Shown here one piece after another: positions 8,370 to 16,904 of a DNA stretch of 64,000 nucleotides. The notes under the pieces were generated by a model that had not been told where the DNA came from, did not search any database, and saw nothing but the letters and a program-made list of their open reading frames with translations. Positions within the stretch are counted from its first letter, which is position 1, and every line of letters begins with the position of its first letter. This DNA is from Bacteroidia bacterium (GTDB lineage Bacteria > Bacteroidota > Bacteroidia > J057), in the NCBI GenBank assembly GCA_041391665.1, contig JAWKNO010000003.1, forward strand, positions 1,550,001 to 1,614,000, given 5' to 3'. Made by a program: the position numbers and the translations under genes.

Positions 8370-9209
8370 TCAATTTGTCCCTAGTTGTACTCGTTTGAAA
8401 CCGAGAACCTGTGCATCGGGACCTAGTTGTTCTTTAATATACTGACCCACTGATTTGGAAGTGTCTTTCACAAAATCCTGATTGATCAGCGTATTGTCTT
8501 TGTAAAATTTATTGAGTTTACCACGGGCAATTTTTTCAAGCATGGCTTCGGGTTTACCCTCGTTGCGGGCAATGTCCATACCGATTTCAATTTCTTTATT
8601 TACGGTACTTTCATCAATCCCGTCTTTATCTACTGCCAGCGGATTCATAGCGGCGATCTGCATTGCCACGTCTTTTCCTACTTCAGAAGCATCTTTGCCA
8701 TTGATATTTGCAAACGCAACCACCACACCAATACGGGCACCAGGGTGAATATATGCTACCACCTGGTCGCCGGAGATCTTTTCATATTTACTTACATCAA
8801 TTTTCTCACCAATCCGCGCCATAGCGTCCACCAAATGTTCGCTGACAGATCTTCCATCCAGTGAAAGTGCTTTCAATGCATCCAAATTGGCAGGTTTTTC
8901 TGCGGAGGCCAGAGAAATAATCGATTCTCCCAGCGACTGGAAATCCTGATTTCTTGCAACAAAGTCCGTTTCAGCATTCAACTCAATAATGACTGCTTCT
9001 TTAGAGCTGTCATCAGACTTGATGAAAACAGCGCCTTCTTTCGCCTCGCGGTCAGCGCGCTTGGCTGATACTTTTTGTCCTTTTTTACGAAGAATCTCTA
9101 CCGCCAGATCAAAATCGCCTTCTGCTTCTACCAGTGCTTTTTTACAGTCCATCATCCCTGCGCCGGTTGCCAGCCGCAATTGGTTTACTTCATTTGCAGT
9201 AATTGCCAT
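8370..9209 (-). CDS. tsf: Translation elongation factor Ts
   Basis: A 279-residue EF-Ts, the guanine-nucleotide exchange factor for EF-Tu. The N-terminal UBA-like segment reads VNQLRLATGAGMMDCKKAL, and the core motif AETDFVARN, which contacts EF-Tu, is intact. A central coiled region and the C-terminal EF-Ts domain are complete and length is usual. The ATG at 9209 is the only sensible start. In most bacteria tsf directly follows rpsB; here the upstream neighbour is a cytochrome c gene 168 bases away, so the operon has been rearranged. A terminator directly follows the stop. Confidence 0.97.
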   Translation of the reverse strand: MAITANEVNQLRLATGAGMMDCKKALVEAEGDFDLAVEILRKKGQKVSAKRADREAKEGAVFIKSDDSSKEAVIIELNAETDFVARNQDFQSLGESIISLASAEKPANLDALKALSLDGRSVSEHLVDAMARIGEKIDVSKYEKISGDQVVAYIHPGARIGVVVAFANINGKDASEVGKDVAMQIAAMNPLAVDKDGIDESTVNKEIEIGMDIARNEGKPEAMLEKIARGKLNKFYKDNTLINQDFVKDTSKSVGQYIKEQLGPDAQVLGFKRVQLGTN

Positions 9210-9318
9210 TGTTTTATAATATAAGTATGAATATTATGATTCCTGAAAACTGGTGCGAATTTAGGATTTTCCAAGGCAATTCGCAAGGAAGGAACCTAAA
9301 ATTACAAATACTAAACAA

Positions 9319-9352
9319 GGAATGACAAAGCGAAATCTCTCTTTATCATTCC
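9319..9352 (-). terminator. Probable terminator after the cytochrome c gene
   Basis: GGAATGACAAAG (9319-9330) and CTTTATCATTCC (9341-9352) form a twelve-pair stem with one mismatch and a ten-base loop between the cytochrome stop codon and tsf. The T tract on the minus side is weak. The arm sequence TTTATCATTCC is repeated directly at 9390-9400, inside the end of the cytochrome gene. Confidence 0.5.
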
Positions 9353-9377
9353 CTCTATCGGATTCATCTTCGATTCG

Positions 9378-11285
9378 TCAATGATTATTTATCATTCCTT
9401 TCAGCCGCTCTCTACCCTGATAGTCGGGATGTTTCCTTTCCAGGTGATCGAGGTATTTTTGCGCGACAACCTTATTGCCGCTGATTATCTGTAACAGGAT
9501 CATATTCTCCAGCGCGGGAATATTGTCTGGATCATAGGAAAGTGCCTGCACAAAATAGCTTTGAGCCTGCGCATAATCGCCCTGATTCATGACCACAAAA
9601 CCCAGATTGGTCAGCAATCGCTCATCAAAGGGTCTGGTTTTCAGCAATTGTTCAAATATCGCCCGCGACTCGTCCAGCACGGTTTGGTCGCCCTGCCTTG
9701 CCCGCAATTTCATTACTCCGGCTTTCATTCCGGCGTCTATTCCCCCGGGGTTTTCTTCGAATGAGTTTTGATACACCCTTGCGGCTTCTGCATACTGTCC
9801 CTGTGCTTCCAGAATCTCTCCCTTGAGAAACAAACTCAGCGCATGCCCAGTCTGCTGCGAAAGTGCCTTCTCTACAAGCGCCATCGCCTGCGAATAGTTG
9901 CCCTGATAATAGGCAATTCGGGCCTGGTCGTAGGGTTTCATTTGGGGAAAATAACTGGCGGCTTTGGCAAGATATTCTGCCGACTGATTGTGTCGCTCAA
10001 AATAAAGTAACCAGGCTTCTCCCCAGATGGGGTCTCCGACCTCTTTGCGTGTTCCACACGCCAGCTTCAGCCACGCTTTCGTCGCAGCCAGACTGGTATC
10101 TGCCTGTGGCAATACAACCCTGATCTTATGGTCGTGAAAACTTACATGTGGAATGTCGCTCGTGCCGCCACTGGGCATATGGCAGGTGATACAGTTGTTG
10201 TTGACTGCATGTTTTGATTCTTCCGGTGCGCGGCATTCGGGGGTATTCATTTTCTCATGGCAGCGGTTGCACTGGTTGATGTAAACTTTCTCCCCGGTCA
10301 GACTTACGCTCTTATGGGGATCGTGACAGGTCGTGCAGGTGAGTTTCCCCGCTGCGGCAATAAAACAACGGGACTGTTGCAGTCGCTCCGCATGCGAGGC
10401 AATTCCAAATGCGTTTTCGTCTTCCTGTCTTTCGATGAATACGTCGTAAGTATCTGAAAGCGGGGTCCCGGGTCGAAAATCTGTAACGCTTTTTCCTTCG
10501 GCTACGACATTCACGCCCTGAAGATGGCATTGCTGGCATACGTCAAACTGCTGCCCCAGGGGAAGTTTGCCGGGGTTTACGATCGAATAATCGATTTTTT
10601 CACCTACATCAATCAACTGCCCGCCTTCTGTAAGTCGGATATGTTCTTCTCCCGGACCGTGGCATTTTTCGCAGTCTATTCCCTCTGATACAAAACGATA
10701 GCGGTTTTTACTGCCTTCAATAAAATCTATATACCCTGTGTGACAGGCCATACACTCCTGCCCGATCTCCCGCGAAAATCGCGTATTCAGCTCATCGTAC
10801 CCCGGGCTTAGATCCCATATTTGTTTACTTACATACCAGGTAACCGGAATCTCGTACAGGTATCCGTTTCTTTCGATCAGATACGAACGGGTCTGGTGCC
10901 CCGAGCCTACAATATAGTCCACTTTTTCGGTGCGCTGGTACACGGTGTCTTCGCCAGACATGCGGTATTCTTTGACAAACATTTCATCGCCTGCCCAGTA
11001 AGGATGGTAGGCGAAATCGTTTTTTGTGTCCGGCACAACGATGTCTGGTCCAAATTTTTCAATGATCCGCGACTTGTCCGGGCGGTACAGCGATTTCCCC
11101 ATTCCCGTCTCCAGAAATGACTGATAGATTTTTTTGTGGCAGGGCTGACAAGATTGAATCCCGGTATATTTTACTTCCGGAGAAAGATTCAGATAACCCG
11201 CAGGCTGCTGGGAACAGCGGATCAACAGGTTGGCTAAAAGCAACGCTGCGGCAAGCGTGATCATAAGTTTCCGCCAGCTATTCAT
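9378..11285 (-). CDS. Multihaem (seven CxxCH) cytochrome c with C-terminal TPR repeats
   Basis: A 635-residue exported protein. A hydrophobic N-terminal segment (LAAALLLANLL) ends near Cys24; the -1 Arg makes it a poor lipobox, so it may be a plain signal or anchor. Seven haem c sites follow: CQPCH, CMACH, CEKCH, CQQCH, CTTCH, CNRCH and CITCH, spread over residues about 45-370, in the style of cytochrome c554/nitrite-reductase relatives. Residues about 430-630 contain TPR motifs (AYYQGNYSQAMALVEKAL, LFLKGEILEAQGQYAEAARV, NLGFVVMNQGDYAQAQSY). A role in periplasmic electron transfer is established for such haem modules; the substrate is unknown. Its start overlaps the end of recX by eight bases. 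Confidence 0.88.
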   Translation of the reverse strand: MNSWRKLMITLAAALLLANLLIRCSQQPAGYLNLSPEVKYTGIQSCQPCHKKIYQSFLETGMGKSLYRPDKSRIIEKFGPDIVVPDTKNDFAYHPYWAGDEMFVKEYRMSGEDTVYQRTEKVDYIVGSGHQTRSYLIERNGYLYEIPVTWYVSKQIWDLSPGYDELNTRFSREIGQECMACHTGYIDFIEGSKNRYRFVSEGIDCEKCHGPGEEHIRLTEGGQLIDVGEKIDYSIVNPGKLPLGQQFDVCQQCHLQGVNVVAEGKSVTDFRPGTPLSDTYDVFIERQEDENAFGIASHAERLQQSRCFIAAAGKLTCTTCHDPHKSVSLTGEKVYINQCNRCHEKMNTPECRAPEESKHAVNNNCITCHMPSGGTSDIPHVSFHDHKIRVVLPQADTSLAATKAWLKLACGTRKEVGDPIWGEAWLLYFERHNQSAEYLAKAASYFPQMKPYDQARIAYYQGNYSQAMALVEKALSQQTGHALSLFLKGEILEAQGQYAEAARVYQNSFEENPGGIDAGMKAGVMKLRARQGDQTVLDESRAIFEQLLKTRPFDERLLTNLGFVVMNQGDYAQAQSYFVQALSYDPDNIPALENMILLQIISGNKVVAQKYLDHLERKHPDYQGRERLKGMINNH

Positions 11286-11739
11286 GTTCGTAACTGGTTT
11301 TTAGCGCAGTGTGTATCCATTCTCCTTCGAATCCTTTCTGGAGCAAAAACCGGAAGATTTTTTCATTTTGTTTTTCAGGTGAATCGGCCCGGTGCTGCTG
11401 GCGTTTTTGTCCGATCAGTTTTTGAATTGTTTTTTCGTAGGTATCCGCGTCGATTTCATCCTCCATCACTTTCTGAACGAGGGTCATGGAAATATTTTTC
11501 ATCCGAAGTTCGTGGCGGATTTTATTGCGGCCCCAGTTTTTGTAGAAAAATTTCCCCCTTACAAAACTCCGCACATATCTTTCTTCATTGAGAAATTTTT
11601 CTGATTCGAGATGAACGATCAGTTTTTCCTGATCTTCGTCAGAGACTTCCCATTCGGTGAGTTTTTTTCGAACTTCCCCGGTACTGCGATCCTGATAAGC
11701 GCAGTATTGATAGATTTTTTTCAGAATTTCCGCTTCCAT
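11278..11739 (-). CDS. recX: Regulatory protein RecX
   Basis: A 153-residue RecX-family protein, which binds RecA filaments and modulates recombination. Start chosen is the ATG at 11739 (MEAEILKKIYQYCAYQDRS); the frame extends further upstream but without family resemblance. Family features are the CAYQDRSTGEVRKKL opening, the LNEERYVRSFVRGKF motif, KNWGRNKIRHELRMKNIS and the closing RFLLQKGFEGEWIHTAL, which repeat a three-helix unit. It overlaps the following cytochrome gene by eight bases, so the two are probably translated from one message, an unexpected partnership. Confidence 0.9.
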   Translation of the reverse strand: MEAEILKKIYQYCAYQDRSTGEVRKKLTEWEVSDEDQEKLIVHLESEKFLNEERYVRSFVRGKFFYKNWGRNKIRHELRMKNISMTLVQKVMEDEIDADTYEKTIQKLIGQKRQQHRADSPEKQNEKIFRFLLQKGFEGEWIHTALKTSYEHE

Positions 11740-11804
11740 ACAGGTGCGAATTTTAAGGTAAATTTCGTTATCTAAAAAATAATCCGTCAAAAGGGACAGT
11801 TTAC

Positions 11805-11812
11805 TATATTTG
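11805..11812 (+). promoter_or_regulatory. Candidate -7 promoter box (TATATTTG)
   Basis: The octamer matches the Bacteroidota -7 consensus TAnnTTTG exactly and lies 23 bases before the ATG at 11836. No clear TTTG -33 element is seen at the usual spacing, so this is a candidate only. Confidence 0.4.
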
Positions 11813-11835
11813 TACGCCAGCAATTAAAACCAAAT

Positions 11836-12285
11836 ATGATGAATAAAAACCGGATAATCGCAGGAGTCTCAATCCTTCTTTTAACCCTCAGCACAATCTT
11901 CACAGGATGCAGAAAGTATGAGGATGGTCCTAGTATCAGTTTCCTTTCCAAACAGTCAAGAGTCGCCAATGACTGGCGCGCTGAAGCGGTTTTCCGAAAC
12001 GATATTGACGAAACCAAGGATTTCCCTGTTTACGCCATGACTTTTTCCAAAGCAGGTCGTCTGACCTGGACCATTCAGAAAAACGGACAGGTTGACCCTC
12101 AGATTATTACGGCTGACTGGGAGCTTGCAAGTGTAAAAGAGCAGATCAAACTCACCCTGGACGGTACAGACCCGATCAGCGGCGAAACCCGGTTGTTGTA
12201 TATGGATATTCTCCGGCTTACAGAGAATGAGCTATGGGTGAGTTTCCTCACAGAGGGTGATTATTATGACTTGCGGTTGAAATAA
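11836..12285 (+). CDS. Small lipoprotein, lipocalin-like
   Basis: A 149-residue lipoprotein: the signal peptide IAGVSILLLTLSTIFTGC ends in a good lipobox (FTGC). The mature part is about 125 residues of beta-rich sequence with a WRAEAV opening, a SKAGRLTWTIQKNG strand and DWELAS, a layout like that of the lipocalin-like proteins often found in Bacteroidota. No enzyme motif is present. Function is unknown; ligand binding at the membrane is a guess from fold resemblance. fumC starts 10 bases after its stop, so both are probably on one transcript. Confidence 0.75.
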   Translation: MMNKNRIIAGVSILLLTLSTIFTGCRKYEDGPSISFLSKQSRVANDWRAEAVFRNDIDETKDFPVYAMTFSKAGRLTWTIQKNGQVDPQIITADWELASVKEQIKLTLDGTDPISGETRLLYMDILRLTENELWVSFLTEGDYYDLRLK

Positions 12286-12295
12286 GTTAAGACGT

Positions 12296-13678
12296 ATGAG
12301 CTATAGAATAGAAAAGGACACTATGGGGGAAGTAAAAGTTCCCTCAGACAAGTATTGGGGTGCGCAGACCCAGCGTTCGTTTGAAAACTTCAAGATCGGT
12401 GGCCATCTTATGCCCATTGAGCTGATTCGCGCTTTTGCGATTTTGAAGAAGGCGGCTGCGATTACAAATACCGAACTTGCGGGTTTTCCCCAGGAAAAAA
12501 CAGACATCATCTCGCAGGTATGCGACGAAATTCTGGCAGGTAAACTCGACGATCATTTTCCGCTGGTGGTGTGGCAGACGGGTTCGGGTACTCAGTCCAA
12601 CATGAATGTCAATGAAGTGATCTCCAACCGGGCAATAGAACTACTGGGCGGAGAGATTGGGAGTAAAAAACCTATTCACCCCAACGACGATGTAAACAAG
12701 TCCCAGTCATCCAATGATACATTTCCTACGGCCATGCATATTGCAGCCTATGAGATGATCGCTGGCCATACCTTACCGAGGATCCGTCGTTTGCAGGAAA
12801 CACTTGCCGGCAAAGCCAAAGCATTTATGGATGTGGTAAAAATCGGCCGCACCCATTTGATGGATGCAACCCCCCTGACCGTAGGGCAGGAGTTTTCCGG
12901 TTATGCTACTCAATTGCAGCGAAGCATCGAAACCATTGAGGACAGCCTACGCCACCTTCGCGAACTCGCGTTGGGAGGAACTGCCGTAGGCACAGGGCTC
13001 AATACGCCCGCAGGTTACGCCGAAAGAGTGGCAGAAGTGATTGCACAGCTTTCAGGCAACCCGTTTGTGACGGCTGCTAATAAATTTGAGGCACTTTCGG
13101 CACATGACGCGATTGTCGAAGCTTCAGGCGCCCTCCGCCGCACGGCAGTGAGCCTGATGTCTATCGGCAACAATATCCGGCTCCTCGCTTCCGGCCCACG
13201 CTGTGGAATTGGAGAAATCCTTATCCCGGAAAATGAGCCCGGGTCTTCCATCATGCCGGGAAAAGTAAATCCCACACAGGCAGAAGCGCTGACCATGGTT
13301 TGCGCCCAGGTAATCGGAAACGATGCCGCCATCGCAGTTGCAGGCACACATGGCCACTTTCAACTCAATGTATTTAAGCCGGTCATGATTTACAATCTGC
13401 TCATGTCTGCAAGGATTCTGGGTGATGCCTGTGATTCTTTTAATGACCACCTCGCTGTGGGCATTGAACCCAACTATGTAAGAATCAGGCAAAACCTTAA
13501 TAACTCGCTGATGCTGGTCACGGCTCTCAACACGCATATCGGCTACGACAAGGCGGCAAAAATAGCCAAGACTGCCTACGCCGAAAATGCAACCTTGAAA
13601 GAAACGGCGATTAAGCTGGGATATCTGACAGAAGAAGAATTTGACACAATCGTTGTTCCCGAACATATGATTGGCTAA
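12296..13678 (+). CDS. fumC: Fumarate hydratase class II
   Basis: A 460-residue class II fumarase, interconverting fumarate and L-malate in the TCA cycle as a cytosolic homotetramer. Clear motifs are GEVKVPSDKYWGAQTQRS at the N-terminus, WQTGSGTQSNMNVNEV, HPNDDVNKSQSSNDTFPTA, KIGRTHLMDATPLT and the superfamily signature GSSIMPGKVNPTQAEA with the catalytic Ser. Length is usual. It follows the small lipoprotein gene by 10 bases, an arrangement without obvious metabolic meaning. An inverted repeat at 13727-13755 may terminate the transcript. Confidence 0.97.
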   Translation: MSYRIEKDTMGEVKVPSDKYWGAQTQRSFENFKIGGHLMPIELIRAFAILKKAAAITNTELAGFPQEKTDIISQVCDEILAGKLDDHFPLVVWQTGSGTQSNMNVNEVISNRAIELLGGEIGSKKPIHPNDDVNKSQSSNDTFPTAMHIAAYEMIAGHTLPRIRRLQETLAGKAKAFMDVVKIGRTHLMDATPLTVGQEFSGYATQLQRSIETIEDSLRHLRELALGGTAVGTGLNTPAGYAERVAEVIAQLSGNPFVTAANKFEALSAHDAIVEASGALRRTAVSLMSIGNNIRLLASGPRCGIGEILIPENEPGSSIMPGKVNPTQAEALTMVCAQVIGNDAAIAVAGTHGHFQLNVFKPVMIYNLLMSARILGDACDSFNDHLAVGIEPNYVRIRQNLNNSLMLVTALNTHIGYDKAAKIAKTAYAENATLKETAIKLGYLTEEEFDTIVVPEHMIG

Positions 13679-13726
13679 CTCGTCAGCGTCAAAACTGTAT
13701 TTTCGTGTCTGAAAAGTTAATATTTG

Positions 13727-13755
13727 TGTGCGGAACGGGCTACCCTTTCCGCACA
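13727..13755 (+). terminator. Inverted repeat, possible terminator after fumC
   Basis: TGTGCGGAA and TTCCGCACA pair perfectly around an eleven-base loop that contains further GGG/CCC pairing. Only a short TTT follows, so termination is plausible but not certain. Confidence 0.5.
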
Positions 13756-13917
13756 TTTCGCGTATATAAATTATAATATCTTACAAGGGGATAATTCACG
13801 TTATGAAAATTATTTTTCCGGTGAGGAATTTCGCCGGGGAAATCGTTTCTATACAGATAGATTGTATGGAACGCATGAATTTCTTTTGTGTAATATTTTT
13901 TCCGGACAAACCCATCA

Positions 13918-16188
13918 ATGAACAAACTCAGAGACATATCGACAGCGGTTTACTATTCTTTCCCCGTCCAGTTACTGGCCCGGCAACTTCAACATAGAAA
14001 AACGCTGATTGCATTCTGGTTTGTACCACTGGGATTTATTTCCGGAGCAATTGGGGAAGGCTTCGGTGGCTCTCATTTATTTCTCGATCCCGAATACCTC
14101 GGCAGGGAAAATTTCTGGAGCGTATTTCTTGTAGGTTCTGCATTGGGTGCTTTTTTATTTGCCTACATGATCACACTCTACATCAATGAAAGCTACAATT
14201 TCCACTTTATAGCCAAAACAAGAAGTCCTTTCTACACTTTCTCCTACAACAATCTGCTTGTCCCGGGCTCTTTGCTGTTGATCTATTTCTGGCGCTTTTG
14301 GGATTATCATACGTCCGTAGCCGGAGGAATCACCTGGCCGGTAGTGGAAAAATTTGTGGGGCTCCTGATGGGAATCGGCCTCATCTTTCTCATTTCGGCT
14401 ACTTATTTTTTTGCCAACCGATCTTTCATTCAGCGATATGGGAAAAAAATTGAAGAGGGAATCACCGGGAAAAAAAATCGGCACAACCGATGGGTCATTA
14501 TCGGAAAAGCCAGAGCCAGCATCCGAAATCCGCAACGTACAGACAATTATCTGGCATTCCCGTTTTGTGTAAAAAAAATCGAACAAACGCCCGAACCCGA
14601 ACTGTACAATGTGGTAGCATTCCTGCACCAGCATCACGGAAAATTACTGCTGATGCAGATTTTGACATTCCTGCTGATTGCAGGTCTGGGCCTTGTAGAT
14701 GGAAATCGTTACTTTCAAATCCCTGCTTCGGCGAGTTTCCTGTTGTTTTGTTCCCTCGCAATGATGGTCATCGGGGCCATTACCTTCTGGGTGCGTAAAT
14801 CAGGTATTCTGACCTTATTGATTTTGTTGGGTGCAGCCGTAATTTATGACCAGGTAGATTTTCTCAGTGAAAGAAACCAGGCTTTCGGTCTTAACTATGA
14901 AAATACACCCGCAGACTACTCCAAGGAAAATCTGGAGAAAATCACCTCAAAAGAAATTTATAATCAGGATCGGGCCGCGACCCTTGTCATGCTGGAAAAC
15001 TGGAAAAAAAATTACCAGGCAAAATACGGCAGATATGCAAAACCAAAGGCGGTTTTTGTTACTGCCTCCGGCGGAGGACTGCGTTCGGCATTCTGGACAT
15101 TTCGCTCCATGCAATACCTCGACAGTCTGACAAATGGCAGAATCTATGATGAAATACGGCTGATGACAGGCGCTTCGGGCGGTATGTTTGGACTGACTTA
15201 TTACCGGGAACTGGCCATGAACCGGGATCTGGGTAAAATCACCTCTATCGAAGATCATCGGTACCAGGAAAATATTTCCAAAGATTTACTCAACCGTATC
15301 TTTTTTAAAACATACGCCGACGTTTTCCTCCCCAACCGGCAGGTAGAAATCGGGGGGAAAACCTATGACCGGGAAACGGGCTACTCCTTTGACCAGCAGT
15401 TGGCCATCAACCTCCCCGAACTAAAAAACAAAAGGCTGTGGGAATATAGCCAGTTGGAAACAGAGGGGCTGATTCCTCCCGTAATTCTCACCCCGACCAT
15501 TCTGAATCAGGGCAGAAAATTGTATGTAGCCGCAAGTCCGGTTTCATTTCTCACACGCCCCAACCACATCACAGACCGCCATATCTCTAAATCAGGGGGC
15601 GTGGAATTTCGAAGATTGTTTGCAGAGCAGGATGCCGATTCATTATTCATGACAACGGCGCTTAGGATGAATGCAACGTTTCCTTACGTATTACCCATTG
15701 TAGAACTGCCCAGCGAACCGCCAATGGAAGTCATGGATGCCGGTGCAATCGACAATTATGGGACACAGACTGCCCTTCGCTATCTTTTTGAATTTAAAGA
15801 CTGGTTTGCAGAAAATACCGAAGGGGTGATTTTTGTCCAAATCAGAGACAATGAACGCGAAGACCCGATCAGAGATAAAAGCACCAATGGGCTGACCGGA
15901 CGGCTGACAGCACCGGTTGATGGCGGATATTACTCTATGTCAGAATCTAAAGATATGTCCAACGACTATCTTCTTGAGTTTGTCAGAGAATGGTACCGGG
16001 GCTATATTGAAGTCATCCCGATTCAATACTCAAGGGAGACCAACAGCAACCCGGCATCCTTAAGTCTCCACCTTACCCAGAGAGAAAAAGACAATATCCG
16101 AAGAGGAATATTCACCGAACAAAATCAGGAGGCGTTTCTGATGTTGTCGTCGCTGTTCCAAAATGACCTGTTGGCGGATAAAAAGTAG
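13918..16188 (+). CDS. Patatin-like phospholipase with N-terminal membrane domain
   Basis: A 756-residue protein. Residues about 25-330 contain several transmembrane segments in two groups. Residues about 375-650 hold the patatin-like lipid acyl hydrolase: the oxyanion-hole loop ASGGGLRSA, the nucleophile motif GASGG (Ser420) and the aspartate of the dyad in DAGAIDN (Asp607). Such enzymes release fatty acids from membrane lipids with a Ser-Asp dyad. The catalytic part probably faces the cytoplasm, which cannot be decided from sequence alone. The start at 13918 is the first ATG of the frame. Neighbours give no pathway; the toxin-antitoxin pair begins 50 bases later. Substrate and trigger are unknown. 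Confidence 0.85.
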   Translation: MNKLRDISTAVYYSFPVQLLARQLQHRKTLIAFWFVPLGFISGAIGEGFGGSHLFLDPEYLGRENFWSVFLVGSALGAFLFAYMITLYINESYNFHFIAKTRSPFYTFSYNNLLVPGSLLLIYFWRFWDYHTSVAGGITWPVVEKFVGLLMGIGLIFLISATYFFANRSFIQRYGKKIEEGITGKKNRHNRWVIIGKARASIRNPQRTDNYLAFPFCVKKIEQTPEPELYNVVAFLHQHHGKLLLMQILTFLLIAGLGLVDGNRYFQIPASASFLLFCSLAMMVIGAITFWVRKSGILTLLILLGAAVIYDQVDFLSERNQAFGLNYENTPADYSKENLEKITSKEIYNQDRAATLVMLENWKKNYQAKYGRYAKPKAVFVTASGGGLRSAFWTFRSMQYLDSLTNGRIYDEIRLMTGASGGMFGLTYYRELAMNRDLGKITSIEDHRYQENISKDLLNRIFFKTYADVFLPNRQVEIGGKTYDRETGYSFDQQLAINLPELKNKRLWEYSQLETEGLIPPVILTPTILNQGRKLYVAASPVSFLTRPNHITDRHISKSGGVEFRRLFAEQDADSLFMTTALRMNATFPYVLPIVELPSEPPMEVMDAGAIDNYGTQTALRYLFEFKDWFAENTEGVIFVQIRDNEREDPIRDKSTNGLTGRLTAPVDGGYYSMSESKDMSNDYLLEFVREWYRGYIEVIPIQYSRETNSNPASLSLHLTQREKDNIRRGIFTEQNQEAFLMLSSLFQNDLLADKK

Positions 16189-16208
16189 CAGCTTTTCTGA
16201 AAAAACGC

Positions 16209-16216
16209 TATATTTA
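16209..16216 (+). promoter_or_regulatory. Candidate -7 promoter box of the toxin-antitoxin pair
   Basis: TATATTTA agrees with seven of eight positions of TAnnTTTG if the last base is relaxed, and sits 22 bases before the antitoxin ATG at 16239, nearly the same distance as the box before the gene at 11836. Confidence 0.3.
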
Positions 16217-16238
16217 AGAAAGTAAACAGTCTCGTTTT

Positions 16239-16541
16239 ATGATAGAAGGAATTGAATTGATCAAAGACCGAAAAGGTAATATTACAGAAATCAGGGTGGA
16301 TGTAAGAGAAAACCCCGATCTTGCCTCAGATATCTATCATCTTATTGGAACACTCAAAAGAGTAAAGGAAGCTGATAAAACCACTCCTTCCGGCCACAAG
16401 GTTTCATATCCGGCCAAAGCGCCTATGACATTACGCGCGTTTAACCAGTTGATCCGAAAATCTAAAGCCAGCGGAGATGTTTCCGAATCGTCATTTTTCC
16501 AAAAAAATCCCCAATGGCGGAAAAAAGAAAAGTTGTCCTGA
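16239..16541 (+). CDS. Putative antitoxin partner of ParE/RelE-type toxin
   Basis: A 100-residue basic protein (IELIKDRKGNITEIRVDVRE; LIRKSKASGDVSESSFFQK). I do not recognise a named DNA-binding fold. The assignment as antitoxin rests on context: it is directly upstream of a ParE/RelE-like toxin and overlaps it by 28 bases, the usual antitoxin-first arrangement. The opening two-strand segment is similar in style to small uncharacterised antitoxin-like proteins encoded before RelE family genes in Bacteroidota. Autoregulation by the complex is typical of these systems but cannot be seen here. Confidence 0.6.
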   Translation: MIEGIELIKDRKGNITEIRVDVRENPDLASDIYHLIGTLKRVKEADKTTPSGHKVSYPAKAPMTLRAFNQLIRKSKASGDVSESSFFQKNPQWRKKEKLS

Positions 16542-16819
16542 AAGCACTGGCTGAAGCACAGGTCTCAGAGATATACGACTATCTTTTATCTGAAGGGGAA
16601 AATGGTTACGCAGAAACATTTATCAACGATTTTCTGGATGTAGTCTTTGATGAAATTCCCCGGTTTCCCGAGCAGTTTCCCATTTGCGAAGGAATAAAGT
16701 CGGGTTCCAAAGATTATCGGATGGGCAGTATTGCGGATGAATTCAGAGTCGTTTTCCAGATTCACCGCGACAAAGTCGAAATCCTGCTGGTTTTGCATGA
16801 GTTGGAATTACCAACTTGA
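16514..16819 (+). CDS. ParE/RelE-superfamily toxin
   Basis: A 101-residue protein with the ParE/RelE layout: an N-terminal strand (VVLKALAEAQVSEIYDYL), a helix pair around EGENGYAETFINDFLDVVF, the DEIPRFPEQFP turn, and C-terminal strands DYRMGSIADEFRVVFQIHRDK and VEILLVLHELE. ParE members poison gyrase and RelE members cleave mRNA on ribosomes; the sequence alone does not decide which. It starts inside the upstream antitoxin frame (28-base overlap), which supports coupled expression as a type II toxin-antitoxin module. A hairpin with a T tract lies downstream at 16980-17008. Confidence 0.8.
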   Translation: MAEKRKVVLKALAEAQVSEIYDYLLSEGENGYAETFINDFLDVVFDEIPRFPEQFPICEGIKSGSKDYRMGSIADEFRVVFQIHRDKVEILLVLHELELPT

Positions 16820-16904
16820 GGGGGGCATGCTTTAACTTTTCAATTTTTTGTTTGATTTTTTTTCCTCCAAATAGTTTGGGCGTAAACCCAATTGGTGCAA
16901 GAGC

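Noticed and set aside
13124..13756. A 210-codon minus-strand frame
   Set aside because: Antisense shadow of fumC and its terminator, without any recognisable feature.
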